The notes beneath the pieces were generated by a model. That model did no database searches. It worked only from the letters and a program-made list of their open reading frames with translations, and was not told the origin of the DNA. Source: Cytidiella melzeri (lineage: Eukaryota; Basidiomycota; Agaricomycetes; Polyporales; Irpicaceae). Taken from it: DNA of 64,000 nt. The stretch is from contig JABYQR010000073.1 in assembly GCA_022592445.1 (NCBI GenBank), positions 1 through 64,000 on the forward strand. Reading direction: 5' to 3'. A program made the translations under genes and the position numbers. Below, piece by piece: positions 1 to 10,508 of the stretch; the stretch's first letter is position 1; every line of letters starts with the position of its first letter.

Positions 1-466
1 CTGGAAGGAAAGAACATTACTACCACAAGGCCCTCGGCTAAACTTGCACCCAAACGTCATGGACCATTCGAAATAACCGAAGTACTGGGACCAATCACCT
101 ACAAACTCCGACTACCATCGGACTGGAAGATCCACCCTGTGTTCCATGCCAGACTTCTCACCCCGTTTATAGAAACACCAGAGTACGGACCACATACACC
201 GAACCACCCCCAGAAATCATCAATGATGAAGAAGAATATGAAGTTGAGGCAATACTCCATAGTCGACATAACAGGCAAGGGAAACTCAAATACTTGGTAA
301 AGTGGACTGGGTATGGAGACTCGGAGAACTCACGGACTGACCTCAAGATATGGAGAACGCCACAGAAGCTATAGCGGAGTTTCATAAGAAATACCCTAGT
401 GCAGTATATAAGGACCGAGTTTTGGGAAAACAAAGCGAAGAAATCAAGCATGAGTACAGCCGCTGA
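1..466 (+). pseudogene. Ty3/gypsy pol 3' end (integrase C-terminus plus chromodomain), frameshifted
   Basis: The first codons read as the C-terminal end of a Ty3/gypsy integrase: [11 protein letters not shown], then YKLRLP and a HPVFHARLL block typical of chromovirus integrases. A chromodomain follows ([22 protein letters not shown]), but in a different frame, so a frameshift lies near position 180. A second shift precedes the tail ([17 protein letters not shown]), which ends in a TGA at 464-466. Chromodomain integrases tether new copies to heterochromatin. Protease, RT and RNase H would lie left of the window. The two shifts mark this copy as dead. Family assignment is firm; whether parts are still transcribed cannot be seen. 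Confidence 0.85.
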
Positions 467-624
467 CATTACTGCCCTTGCTATCGCTGCATCTGCTGCC
501 CTCGTATTCTCCATCCTCACATCTACTACCACGTCACCGTTGTTCTCCCTGACCAACAGAGAACACTCGAACATAGTTCTCACTACATAAAGGATCGTTC
601 CAATGCCGGCTCCCACATTCCAAG

Positions 625-2117
625 TTGGGACTAAACATGTTCTTTTACCTTGCCTTTTTCCTCGCCCTGTTCTCCTTCCTGGTTCCTGGTTCTTCCTTGG
701 CTGGCAGGGCATTCCGGCCCAGCTGCCAATCTATTTCGCCTTCGCCATTGTTTTTTCCCTCCCCGTCTTGGCCTTCCAATATACCCGAGTCACAACCAGT
801 TTTCTCGTGACACCATCATGTTGTTTGTGGAAAACCGTGATCAGTTGGACCAGATCAATTGGGATCACGAGCAACATCATATAAACTGTTCTGGGCCTCC
901 CTCATCCCCACCAACAGGACGCCCTGATTGAGTACCACTTCCAACAAACTGTCAATCGTTGGCCAAAAAACTACACCCTTCCTATACCATCTGATTGATC
1001 TATTATTCTCTATGTCTTTCCAAACTCCTTTCCTTTCATACCCCAACTTCTCTTTGGCCACGGCAGTGCCTTCATTCATTTCCTTCACAATTATGCTCGT
1101 CTTTCCACTTTCAACAACTCTCCTATCGCCGATGTTGCATCTAGTAGTGCTGCACGCTTTCCTAACCTTTTATTCTCGTCTATGGCAGTCATCATGGAGT
1201 TATTTCAGCACGTCATGGAGGCGTATGAAGACGATGAGGTCTACACCATCCAGATCAACACGGCCGATTTCACACGCAACCGTACGTATCGGAGTCCCAG
1301 ATGCCGCAGGGCCTTCTGCCGAATGGCGCATTTGCAGCTCGTTTGGGAGCACCCCGACCATGATGGTTTCATTGACCAATGGTTCGACATTCCTGACCCC
1401 ATCAACCACGCTCGCACGTTTACACCCTCGCCTATCGTTGAATATACCACTATGCCTGGAGATCGACCTGACTGGGCCAATGCTACCATTCAGGGAAGCA
1501 CCCAGACGTTTCTCATGGTCTTCCGTCAACAACTTCCCCCTGTCTTTGGCAATGAGCAGATGAACTGGACTGTGAAGGGCCATGGCTACGGGCAGTACGA
1601 GATCGGGAATTTCTCCGTGCAAGGACCATCCCCACAGCACGCCTTCCTCTCGAGTTAGCTGCTACCGAACAAATGGTTCAACAGCTCGTCGCCTCACAGG
1701 ACCAACGGGTACCGCGGTCTTGTTTTGATCTCATCTTGTGGGAATGGTTGGCACGGTTGGAGCAACTTCGAAGGGATCGGGATCTTCGTCTTTGCACTAC
1801 TGTCATACGGCGCGAAGCAATATCTATCAACGCCCGGGCTAATACTCATTACTACCGAGTCCCACGTCCACCTCTGGCTCGGTCCAGAACGGAGAATGAG
1901 CCGCAGGTCGAACGCCCTGTCAACGACGTCGCATGACTCCCCCTACCCCCACACCACCTCCAAGACCGCCAGCTCCCACTCCTACCAACGCCCTTGACCA
2001 GACTAAGGACAGTGCCTGCCCTTGTTGAAGACAATGATACCACGCCGGAGTCTCCTCCTTCACCGTTGACTCCACTCAGTGACGACAATGCAACACTCGC
2101 AAACAACGAGTCTTAAA
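625..2117 (+). pseudogene. Decayed extra coding region between pol and the 3' LTR, product unrecognised
   Basis: Between the end of pol and the polypurine tract lies about 1.5 kb of coding-like sequence on the element's sense strand, broken into several frames. Near 637 one frame begins with a strongly hydrophobic, signal-peptide-like leader (MFFYLAFFLALFSFLVPG). A 158-codon stretch at 1182-1658 is rich in Trp, Asp and Pro (for example WEHPDHDGFIDQWFDI). A frameshift near 1640-1670 leads into a basic, leucine-rich stretch to 1936, and the end is proline-rich. I do not recognise the family. It could be a third ORF carried by the retrotransposon or a captured host fragment. The frames are too damaged to name one protein. 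Confidence 0.4.
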
Positions 2118-2127
2118 GGGGAGGTAA
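2115..2127 (+). other. Polypurine tract of the Ty3/gypsy element
   Basis: A purine-rich run (AAAGGGGAGGTAA) sits directly before the TGTTA start of the LTR. This is the position of the plus-strand primer of an LTR retrotransposon and shows that the LTR on its right is the 3' LTR. Confidence 0.75.
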
Positions 2128-2839
2128 TGTTACGAACGGTCTTCACACCCTATTATTTTCCTTTACTTCTTCGATTACCTTGATAACCAGTTATCTTCTT
2201 TACAATTGCCTTGACGATTCAACTCGTCTTTCCTCCATCATTCCCTGATCCACATTGCCTCCGTTCAACACGGACTATTATGTTATCAGTTGCCTTCTGA
2301 TGTCCATTCAAACCTCGGACCTAACTCTGATTGGTTACCATTGCTTTGGTTCAACCCTCGGCCTTTCCATACCTCCGTTACCACTCCATCGGGTCCAACC
2401 CTGCCTATCCCCTGTTTCGGATCCAACTCCGTCTATCCCCTGTTTCGGGTTCAACCCCTTCTCCATTGATCTCTGCCTCATGTTTCCCCTTTCTATTGTT
2501 CCTTGTTTCCGCACCTTGACGGTCTTTTCTCTCATTGGCTTTCCAGAGTAGTGGCTGTTCTCTGTGCATTGTTCTTCCTTTCTGTTTCTCCGATTTGCTA
2601 CCACTACCTCGGACTGGTCCAAAAGTAGTTAGGTCAACATGTATAAATAGCCATTAGACATGGGGCTAGAACCTCAGTCTATCCACTTTGTATCAATATT
2701 CCTTCTATCAAACCATCACCTGTCTGCCACTGTGCTTGACAGCGACCGCGCGGCCTAGACCATCATCAGACCTTGAGTGTAGCTACACCAGGGGGTTCTG
2801 ACCTGACAACTTGTCCCTTGACGATAGTCGGTCTTAACA
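2128..2839 (+). repeat. 3' LTR of the Ty3/gypsy element (712 bp)
   Basis: The unit begins TGTTAC right after the polypurine tract and ends TTAACA, giving the short inverted termini TGTTA/TAACA expected of an LTR. It contains a TATAAATA box at 2642-2649, where the U3 promoter would be. The middle is pyrimidine-rich with short repeated phrases (for example CCCCTGTTTCGG twice between 2410 and 2450). The 5' LTR is outside the window, so the target-site duplication cannot be checked. Confidence 0.75.
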
Positions 2840-5341
2840 GTACCCTTTTTAGCTTATCAGAGTTCCGTGTATCCAATACAACAAGTCCTTGTGTGCAACG
2901 AGCGGTGCTCTTTGGAAGTGACGGAAACACGGAGGCAAATCCGAGGGCACTTGCGAGTTGAAGCGCTGGGTTCAAGCAGCCGGCGCGAGAGGGTGGCCGA
3001 CGTGGCTTGATGCAGAAATGGCGCTCTTGATTGGACTCGCGGCAGTGGGACTCTGTCGCAGAGCAACTGCTGCTATGCTGGTAAACCCTAAACAAGGGTG
3101 GGATAGATGATGGTAGAAGAGGAAATGAATCTACAACAACGGCAACAAGGTCAAAGTCAATGATAAGCAGGCACAGAGGCCAGATACTAGCAGTGCAAAT
3201 GAGAGAGTTAATAGGGTATGATACTAAGTTACATGCAGTAACTCACCTAGCAGTGCAAATGACAGAGAGGTCAAGATGCAGAGCTAGGGAGGGTAAGGTC
3301 TACTATATATACTGTGACTGGGTGGTCTGTGTGCAAGTTCCCACACTAGGGACTGGAGTAACTGTGGGGCTGTAGTAACAATAGAACAATAAGGGACCAG
3401 GGTAACTGTCAAGGACTAGGGTACGTAGAACAATAGAGCTAGAACAATAGAACAATAGAACAATAGAAACTGGGGGAATCCCTAACAATAGACAAAAGAC
3501 AATAGGACAATAAGAACTGGGGGAATCCCTAACAATGGAAGGGGAACAATAGAACAATAGCCTAGATTGATCTGGAACCACTCCAGATTGAGTCCAGGGT
3601 TTGGGTCTGGACTATTGATAAATAAGGCAGGATGTCACATGACCCGGGTTGAGGTTGGGTCCGGTAACACTCCTAGCCGGAAAATAAGCGCTCTAGATAG
3701 GCGCTTAAGGCTGTAAACTTGTGACAATGTTGGAAAAATCTGGTCTCTGTTGGACTATCCATGTCAGACTCTGTCGGTTTGATCAGAGCACAGCTGTCCG
3801 TCCGTTGGGAATAAACAGCCGCTGTTGCGAGGCTGCTGCTCGTCAGGTGTTCGCCTCATGTAGGACCCAAGTGCAGGGCAGGCACGAGAAGCCTGACCGT
3901 TTGTGTGGCTCACAAGGACACCCTCGTCACTCACACCGGTGCTCGTATGGCCTCTTGCCCTCGTGATGCCTGGTAGAAGTCCCTTTGGTGAGTTCTCAAA
4001 CTGTCTTGTGCCTCGTTACACGCGTGGCGAAATCTGGGCTTATCTGTGGGAGCGGGAGTGGGTGGGGGAAGCTTGGTGAGCCACTCAGAGAGAGTCGGCT
4101 TGTGGGTTTGCTGCTCAGCTAGAGTGCGAGCACGTTCTTCAGCAGCGCGTTCTCCGTATTCTCTGGCAGAAGCACGAAGTCGTTGGTTTTCCTAATAAGA
4201 GGGGACGGTGAGGGTGATGCCTTTGACAGGCAACTTCTTGGACACATACTTCTCTACAGTGACCAGGTCTTTGTCAGACCAGCAATGAGGTTGACTGCTC
4301 TTACGCTTTTCAGCGAGAGCATCAAGGAAAGATGATGGAAGAGACCTCTTGAGCTGAGGCTCAGTTGCAGGGAGGTTCTTAAAAAAACAGGGGCACATGT
4401 CTTTAGGCACTAGACAACGCGCAGGGGGTAGAAACGGACAATGTAAGTGTAGCTCAACAATAGGAGAAGACCGAAGATGTACTCGTCAAACAGGAATAAG
4501 TTTTTAAAAACGGTGGGAATGGGGAACCCAGGGTTTTCACAACAATCTTGACCTAATGTCACGGAGACGGAGCTCGACGCAGCAAGTAGGGACACAAAGT
4601 GGAAGACAACGACGAGGTAGTGGCAGGCATGTAGCACGATGCTCTCACCAACTATAAACCTTGTTCAGGTATCTAGCCCAGTAAAGACCCAGTTAGTATT
4701 CTGACTACCAGCTATGTAGTACAGAGGAGGTTTGCTTACCTAGCCCAGTAAAGACCAATAGGTCGAGATGGGGGCTAGGAGCGTACATGCAGCTGTATAT
4801 ATAGACTTCAGAGACCTGCGCACAGACCATGTTGAGGGCAGGCTTTGCAAGAAGCCATGTGAACGAAGAACAAAAGAACTACCTAAAGGAGAACAATAGC
4901 TATTGTCTAGACCTTGCCAAGAACTCTACTCGTGAGAGAATCTATCTAAAAGGAGACCAACTATTGTATTCCATTCCCACACCTGTGAGAACATTCTTCC
5001 ATAAAGAGAACAATAGGGAAAGAACAAAAGGAGTCCATGTGAACGGTATCTATGACATCAAACCCTAGCTATGAGCTGAGCCATGTGGTTGTAGCCATGT
5101 TGGTCTTACATAAACTGAGTCACATGCCAGTGTGACGTAGCAGCAAGTAATGTGACCATGTAAAGTGTCTAAGCCACGTAATACGGGCGCTTAATAGACG
5201 TGCAAGGTGTTTGTGCAAAGAGGATTGCAACTGGGTTGTAGCCCCAGGTTTTAAAGATAAAAACAAGAGGTAGATTGCAAAAAATAAGGGCTAGTCAGGC
5301 CATCCACAACATCATCAGTCTAGCAGCAGTCGCTCTGCAAC
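2840..5341. mobile_element. Transposon and repeat debris
   Basis: About 2.5 kb without a recognisable intact gene. It contains a microsatellite-like tract built on GAACAATA (about 3375-3560), a tandemly repeated phrase CTAGCAGTGCAAATGA (near 3189 and 3249), a repeated TAGCCCAGTAAAGACC (near 4675 and 4741), and an interrupted reading frame on the minus strand (entered separately). Flanking LTR ends and stop-rich frames suggest nested, decayed elements. No terminal inverted repeats or transposase motifs were found. Confidence 0.5.
3931..4410 (-). pseudogene. Unrecognised 159-codon reading frame with one internal amber stop
   Basis: Reading leftwards from an ATG at 4410, the frame is open to 4195, is stopped by a single TAG at 4192-4194, and then continues in the same frame to a TGA at 3931-3933. 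The second half is alanine- and glutamate-rich and helix-like (ENQRLRASAREYG, RAAEERARTLAEQQ), followed by a proline-rich stretch. The first half carries Cys and Lys and ends in a valine-rich piece. The family is not recognised. The simplest reading is a transposon-borne or transposon-trapped gene killed by one point mutation. Splicing out the stop is possible but no good site pair was seen. Confidence 0.35.
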
Positions 5342-5400
5342 AGCCACACTAAGGGGTTCTGACTTGACAACTTATCTCTTAACGATAGTCAGTCTTAACA
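5342..5400 (+). repeat. Second LTR-like 3' end
   Basis: This 59-nt block matches 2781-2839 (the end of the LTR above) at 51 of 59 positions and ends in the same GTCTTAACA. All eight differences are transitions. It probably marks the end of a related, older LTR whose left boundary I could not fix. A shared TTAGCTTATCA(A/G)AGT phrase follows both ends at a short distance. Confidence 0.55.
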
Positions 5401-5746
5401 CTCAGGTTATATTCAGCCTGCAGTAGATGCTACAGATGAGCAAGCCTTTGATTAGCTTATCAAAGTCATCTAGCATGCAAGATACATGCTAAGAGTCAAT
5501 TGGAAGTGCTACAGCTCAGCATGGGTAGCAAATACCTGTATAGCTAATCTGCACCAATACCTGCAGGAATCTGACACACAGGGAGCAGTTGCTAACCGGA
5601 ACATGCAGGTCACAGGTACAGGTGCTAGATTTCGTCACTGCAGGTGCTGCAAAGCTAAAAGCATACCTAACCAACTTCAAACTCACTGACGAGATACGTT
5701 TAACGTAATGAAAGCAAGGCAGAACGTAGTGTTCTGTGAGAGTGGG
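5401..5746. other. Spacer between repeat debris and WRAP73
   Basis: No gene, RNA or repeat could be supported here. A 67-codon open frame at 5486-5689 has no recognisable motif and is probably chance. Confidence 0.4.
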
Positions 5747-7667
5747 TCACGACGACAGCATCAAATCTGAATCTTCCTCATTCGCGTCAGCGTCTTCGAC
5801 CTCGAACGCGCAGCAAAACGTTTCTTTGTCCAGCAACGTGAGGCCTTTGCCGTCCGGCGCCCAACGAATATCGCGTGTCACGAATTCATCTTCTCATACC
5901 AAAGAAGCATCAGTCGGCACACGCGCAAAACATGCACGCTGAACACGTACGAGCAGGAACGCCCACGCACTCCGCGACTTCTTCGACCTCACCCGAACCG
6001 CCTTCTCCCACCCATTCGTCACTCCACAGGTACATCGTCCCTCTTGAACAACACGCAGCGAGACTGCCTTTTCGCACTGGGTTCCACTGGGCGTTTACCA
6101 CCGGTTGTGTGTGTATGAGGATGCTCTTGAGCGTCGGGACTGTCACGCGCATGTCTACAGGATCGCGACTCCCAGGCGCAGGAAACGCAAAGAGATGGAT
6201 CATGGTAGGAGTGGACTCGAAGCGCGCGAGGAGATAAGTCCCTGCTGTGTTGAAGGCCAGTTGCACTGTTCCTGATTTGGGGTACGGCTTCGAGAGATCT
6301 GGACGGGAAATAGATATTGTGGTTGGTGTCTGCAAGCGCTCATCTAGAGGTTCATCGGTAAGTCTGCAATCACCTCCCGTCAATCACATGAAATTATGAT
6401 GTTGTACTGACATGATAGAAATCCTCGGCCCTGTGTCTTCTCCACCCAATTGGCAGGCTCTCGCCATATCGCCTAGCCATGCCGCAAGAGGTCAGGCATG
6501 TCAGCATCGACGCTAGAGAGATAAAGGAGCTTACTACTCCCTGTGGTACCCTCGATTGCAATTCGAGTACAGTTACAGGGCCCCAGGTGACACTTTCCAA
6601 TATATAGATCTACTGATGAGATGAGTCATGCAAACACAATCGAGCGATACCGGAGTACCTTGTCATCCCAGCCTGAGACAGCTAAATATGCACCAGAGGG
6701 GTGCCATGCAACATTACGAATGCCAAATCCTCGGTCCGTTTGTGGGGCGAAGGATCCGAGAGTTTCTCCAGAGAGTGAGACGATGAAAATTTCGTACTGC
6801 GGGGGTTTTTTATAGTATTTGTATGTCCGAAGCAAGGGGACAGCTATAACTTGCCTCAAGCGGACCCTCCCATACGGCAAGAACATCTCCGGTGGGTGAC
6901 AAAGAGAGGGAGGCTAAGCTGGTCGTTGGCAGTGGAAAATGCTAAATCGCAAACACGTAGGCACATCGGTCGTCGTGAGCGATGCGAGACAGGCGCACCC
7001 TAACGAGTCGATATGCCTCGGTGGCGTCGTATATCCCCAGGGTGTCTTTCGACTTGTGTCGCTCTGCGAGAACAAAGTATCTTCCGTCGCGTCTGAAGGT
7101 GTATCCTGTTGTCACAGGTTACATACACAGTCAGACGTCGGAGATGGGCAGCGCTGCGCACCTCTGTCAGGATGAAGAGGAAACTGTATATGCGTGGCTG
7201 TTCCCGTCAAGAGAGACCAAATGGTGACCCTAAGCTGGCGTTGTCTTCTATCAGAGAATATGGGAGAGAGCATGCAAAAGCCTTACGCCCATGTCTGAGA
7301 AACAGAGAATGGATCTCCCGTCCGGGCTCCATTCTGCTTTGACGAGGCCTTCGAGACCCGCGTCGATGCGAGCGTTCCAGGATTCGTCTCTCAGCTTGAA
7401 GACGTTTAAGAAGCCTTTCTTTGCGCAGGCAGCAAACACATACTCTGAGTCGCAGGACCAGGCGGCGTGCGATATCCGACAAGGGGTCGAGTTAGTGGCT
7501 GTGGTAGGGGTGTCGACTGGCGGGACGACCTGCCATGTCCTTGCGACCTGGAATGAATCTGCGCGGCGGACGACGAGTCTGTCAAGGGCTGCGGTGAGGA
7601 TGAAGTGCGTGCCGGGACTGAAGGCGACGAGGCCTGCGGACTGCTTATAAATCTCTGTGAAATCCAT
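5747..7667 (-). CDS. WRAP73: WD-repeat protein WRAP73/Wdr8
   Basis: Nine exons (7667-7287, 7234-7162, 7105-6999, 6941-6855, 6796-6659, 6609-6535, 6472-6408, 6363-5951, 5892-5747) join to 494 codons. The order of blocks matches the WRAP73/Wdr8 family: an N-terminal MDFTEIYKQSAGLVAFSPG, then AAWSCDSEYVF, GLVKAEWSPDGRSI, RRDGRYFVLAE, IRNVAWHPSGAYLAV and VVNAQWNP, ending with a blade DIRWAPDGKGL. Wdr8 homologues act at microtubule-organising centres; in fission yeast the protein is a spindle-pole-body factor. Expected location is the spindle pole body. Intron 6797-6854 uses a GC donor (GAG|GCAAGT). The last acceptor could shift by three bases. The family call rests on motif order and is strong. 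Confidence 0.85.
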
Positions 7668-7962
7668 CTCTCGAGGACGAGGGCGACGGGGACGGAAGGG
7701 CTGACGACGACGTTGCCGACGCGTCTTGCGGCCGACAGCGTCGGTTTGGAGTCAATGGATCACAGTAACACTGGCGTCTATCCGACCATCACGCACCGGG
7801 CGTTTGTGCCTATTTGCCGGTCAGCAAACGTCTTTTTTTCCTTCCGGAGGGCGCTTGATCAGCAATCATGGCTGACCACCTCCTCGGTGGGGCCTTCGCC
7901 TGTGCATATATACAGATGCATTTCCACCTTTTTTCAACGAACCCCTCCCCCCTTCACGAGCA
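7668..7962 (+). promoter_or_regulatory. Divergent promoter of WRAP73 and the MFS gene
   Basis: A 295-bp gap separates the two start codons. An ATATATA element at 7906-7912 lies about 50 bp before the MFS start and is placed like a TATA box. No comparable element is obvious on the WRAP73 side. Confidence 0.5.
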
Positions 7963-9858
7963 ATGTCTCATCTTTCCTCAGACACAGCAATACCCTCCTC
8001 CTCCAATCCAGCATTGGCCGACGCCACCGTCCAGCCGACTCTCAGTCGTGCATCGACGCCAACGGTGGCAAGCAGACCCAAAGACTCACAGTCTGTAGAG
8101 GACGAGTCTGAAAATGCCGAGTCCGAGTCTGTAAATGCACAGTTTGAGCGAGAAGCATTTGGGCCAGAGCCTGGTCAGAAAGGTTGGGACAAGTACGAAG
8201 TACGCTTCGCAGAAGGTGATCCAGATAGTCCTTTCAGCTGGTCGCGGGGGCGGCGATGGTACTTGACATTGTTAGGTGGTGTTCTCGTCTTGAATGCGTA
8301 CGTCAAAATTCGCATTTCCACTTTTTATTTTATTTTTCGTCTGACGCCCGCTTCAGGACATTTGCGAGTTCAGCACCATCAGGTATCGTGCCAGAGATGA
8401 TGCACTACTTTGGATTCGGCCAGGAAGTCGCCAGTCTCACAATAGCGCTGTTTGTCGCGGGGTACTGCGTCGGACCACTGTTCTGGGGACCGCTGTCAGA
8501 GATATATGGTCGAAAGCCAGTGCTCCTCGTGTCATTCATCGTCTATACAGCTTTTCAAATTGGATGCGCTGCGGCCAAGAACACAGCGACTATCATCGTC
8601 TTGCGCTTCCTTGGCGGCTGTTTCGCAGCGTCTCCTTTGGTTCTCAGCGGGTAGGCATAGATCGCGTTTATAGCTTACCGCTCAAAGCTAATCAAGGGTT
8701 CGTAGTGCATTGATAGCGGACATCTGGGATCCTAGCACCCGTGGGAAAGCTCTGGCGATCTTCACCCTTGGTCCATTCGCTGGACCTGCGCTAGGCCCAA
8801 CTGTCAGTGGATTCATGGCTGTGGCGGGCGTGTCATGGCGATGGACATACTGGCTATTGGCAATGTTCGCCGGTGTTTGCACCATTATCATTTTTTTCAC
8901 TCTGCCAGAGACATACACGTGAGTCTCATCATCACCCTTACATTGTCTTGATCTCGCTGACATTTGACTTCAGCCCTGTACTTCTTGTCAAGCGCGCACG
9001 GAAGCTGCGCGCAGAGACTGGAGATGACCTGTACTGGGCACCCCTGGAGAAGAACAAGTTGACCGTCGGGAAGCGGGTGGAAGAGGCTCTTGCTCGTCCA
9101 TTCAAGGTTTTCTTCTCGGAGCCTATGCTCATCGCTATCGGTACCTTCACAAGTGTAAGTCACAACAATCCATCGAGTGTGTTTGTTTTATTGACTGTCG
9201 TGCTCCTTAGTTCGTTTACGGCTGTATCTACCTCCTATTTGAGGCTTTTCCCATCGTCTTCACTGAAGGTCATCACTTCAATGCTGGAATCTCGGGCCTG
9301 ATGTTCCTACCTCTCTTCCTCGGTGGCTGTCTCGGTGTCATCGGCTATCTTACAATATGGGCTCCCAGGTACCAGAGAAAAATCAAGGAGTTCGCACCTC
9401 ACCCCGTACCCCCAGAGGTCCGTCTGGAACAGGCGCTGTACGCTGGCCCAACGTTTGCCATCTCGTTCTTCTGGTTCGGCTGGACATCGTATCCTCACAT
9501 CAGTTTCTGGGCGCCGATGATGTCTGCACTCTTACTTGGATTCTCCGTCGTTTGGATTTTCCTTGCCCTATTCAACTACATCATAGACGCGTACCTGTTC
9601 GTCGCGGCCTCTGCGCTTGCCACGAACACCGTCATGCGTTCGGCGTTTGGTGCAGGATTCCCGCTATTCGCAACGCAGATGTATAATAAGTTGGGCCCGA
9701 GGTGGGCTTCGACGCTCATTGGTCTTATCGCCTGCACACTAGTCCCTATTCCGTTCGTGCTCATGAAATACGGCCCCACACTGCGTCGCAAGTCGAAGTA
9801 CGCGCCGGTCAAAGACGTACCACCGAAACCGATGAAGGAGAAAGACGAAACTGTCTAA
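7963..9858 (+). CDS. MFS drug:H+ antiporter (DHA1, polyamine/multidrug type)
   Basis: Five exons (7963-8297, 8357-8650, 8706-8918, 8974-9154, 9211-9858) give 556 residues. A hydrophilic N-tail of about 95 residues ends in FSWSRGRRWYLTLLGG, the entry to helix 1. The cytoplasmic loop 2-3 motif GPLSEIYGRKPVLL is the DHA1 signature, and GPFAGPALGPTVSGF matches the antiporter motif C region. Twelve helices are expected at the plasma membrane. Fungal relatives (Tpo1, Flu1 and similar) export polyamines and drugs by proton exchange, but the substrate cannot be read from sequence. The lysine-rich C-tail (SKYAPVKDVPPKPMKEKDE) is cytosolic. No biosynthetic gene cluster surrounds it. Confidence 0.88.
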
Positions 9859-10508
9859 ACTTTCTTCCCCAAACCCCGCATCGTATCTATCTTGACGATG
9901 AACTTTCAGCAACGGGACCTCTTTCCTAGTGCTTGTTTTCACATGATTCTTTTCTACTGCTACGAAACCACCTCAATGTCCACATCAACACGATCTATCA
10001 TACATCTCTAATCCTCCATCAGTCCCCTAGTCCTTCAACCCATCTTCAGCTTAGCTGTTCACCATAGACATTTATTTATCACAGTTTTTTTTACTCTCGT
10101 AGAGATGTTATTGTATCCATAGGCAGTCTTCCCCTCATCCATGTTTCTCACTTCGCTTGTCGTACATCATTAGCCAGAAGGAACTGACAAAATAATCATG
10201 CTCCGTTTTGCACACGTTGAACAGACTGTCCGCGCGCTCTGGCTGTTATAGCTATTCAAACACGCCATCACCACTTCCCACACCTGCGCACACATGCATA
10301 TGCAACACCGCGGCAACTCGCTCTCAGCACCGTGTAAGAGTGCCGAGATTCATCATGTCGTTCTCATGTGTCACCGTAGAATTGGTTGGTAAGTATTTAA
10401 GCCAGATGGTTCAGATGCGTTCACCTGCGACAACCCCCCACTTCCCCTACATTGAAGGAACCTTTCTCAGTACCGTTTGACCACTAATTGCCTCGCGCTG
10501 CCTGAGAG
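9859..10508. other. Intergenic, MFS 3' region and GGT promoter
   Basis: 650 bp between two plus-strand genes. Pyrimidine-rich patches and a T-run at 10085-10092 lie in the presumed MFS 3' region. No repeat, RNA gene or clear TATA box was seen. Confidence 0.4.

Noticed and set aside
1200..1640. 146-codon minus-strand frame
   Set aside because: Antisense to the better-supported sense-strand coding region of the Ty3 element and without motifs.
3370..3560. Possible CRISPR-like array
   Set aside because: Repeats are short, adjacent and irregular with no unique spacers of constant length; it is a microsatellite in a eukaryotic genome.
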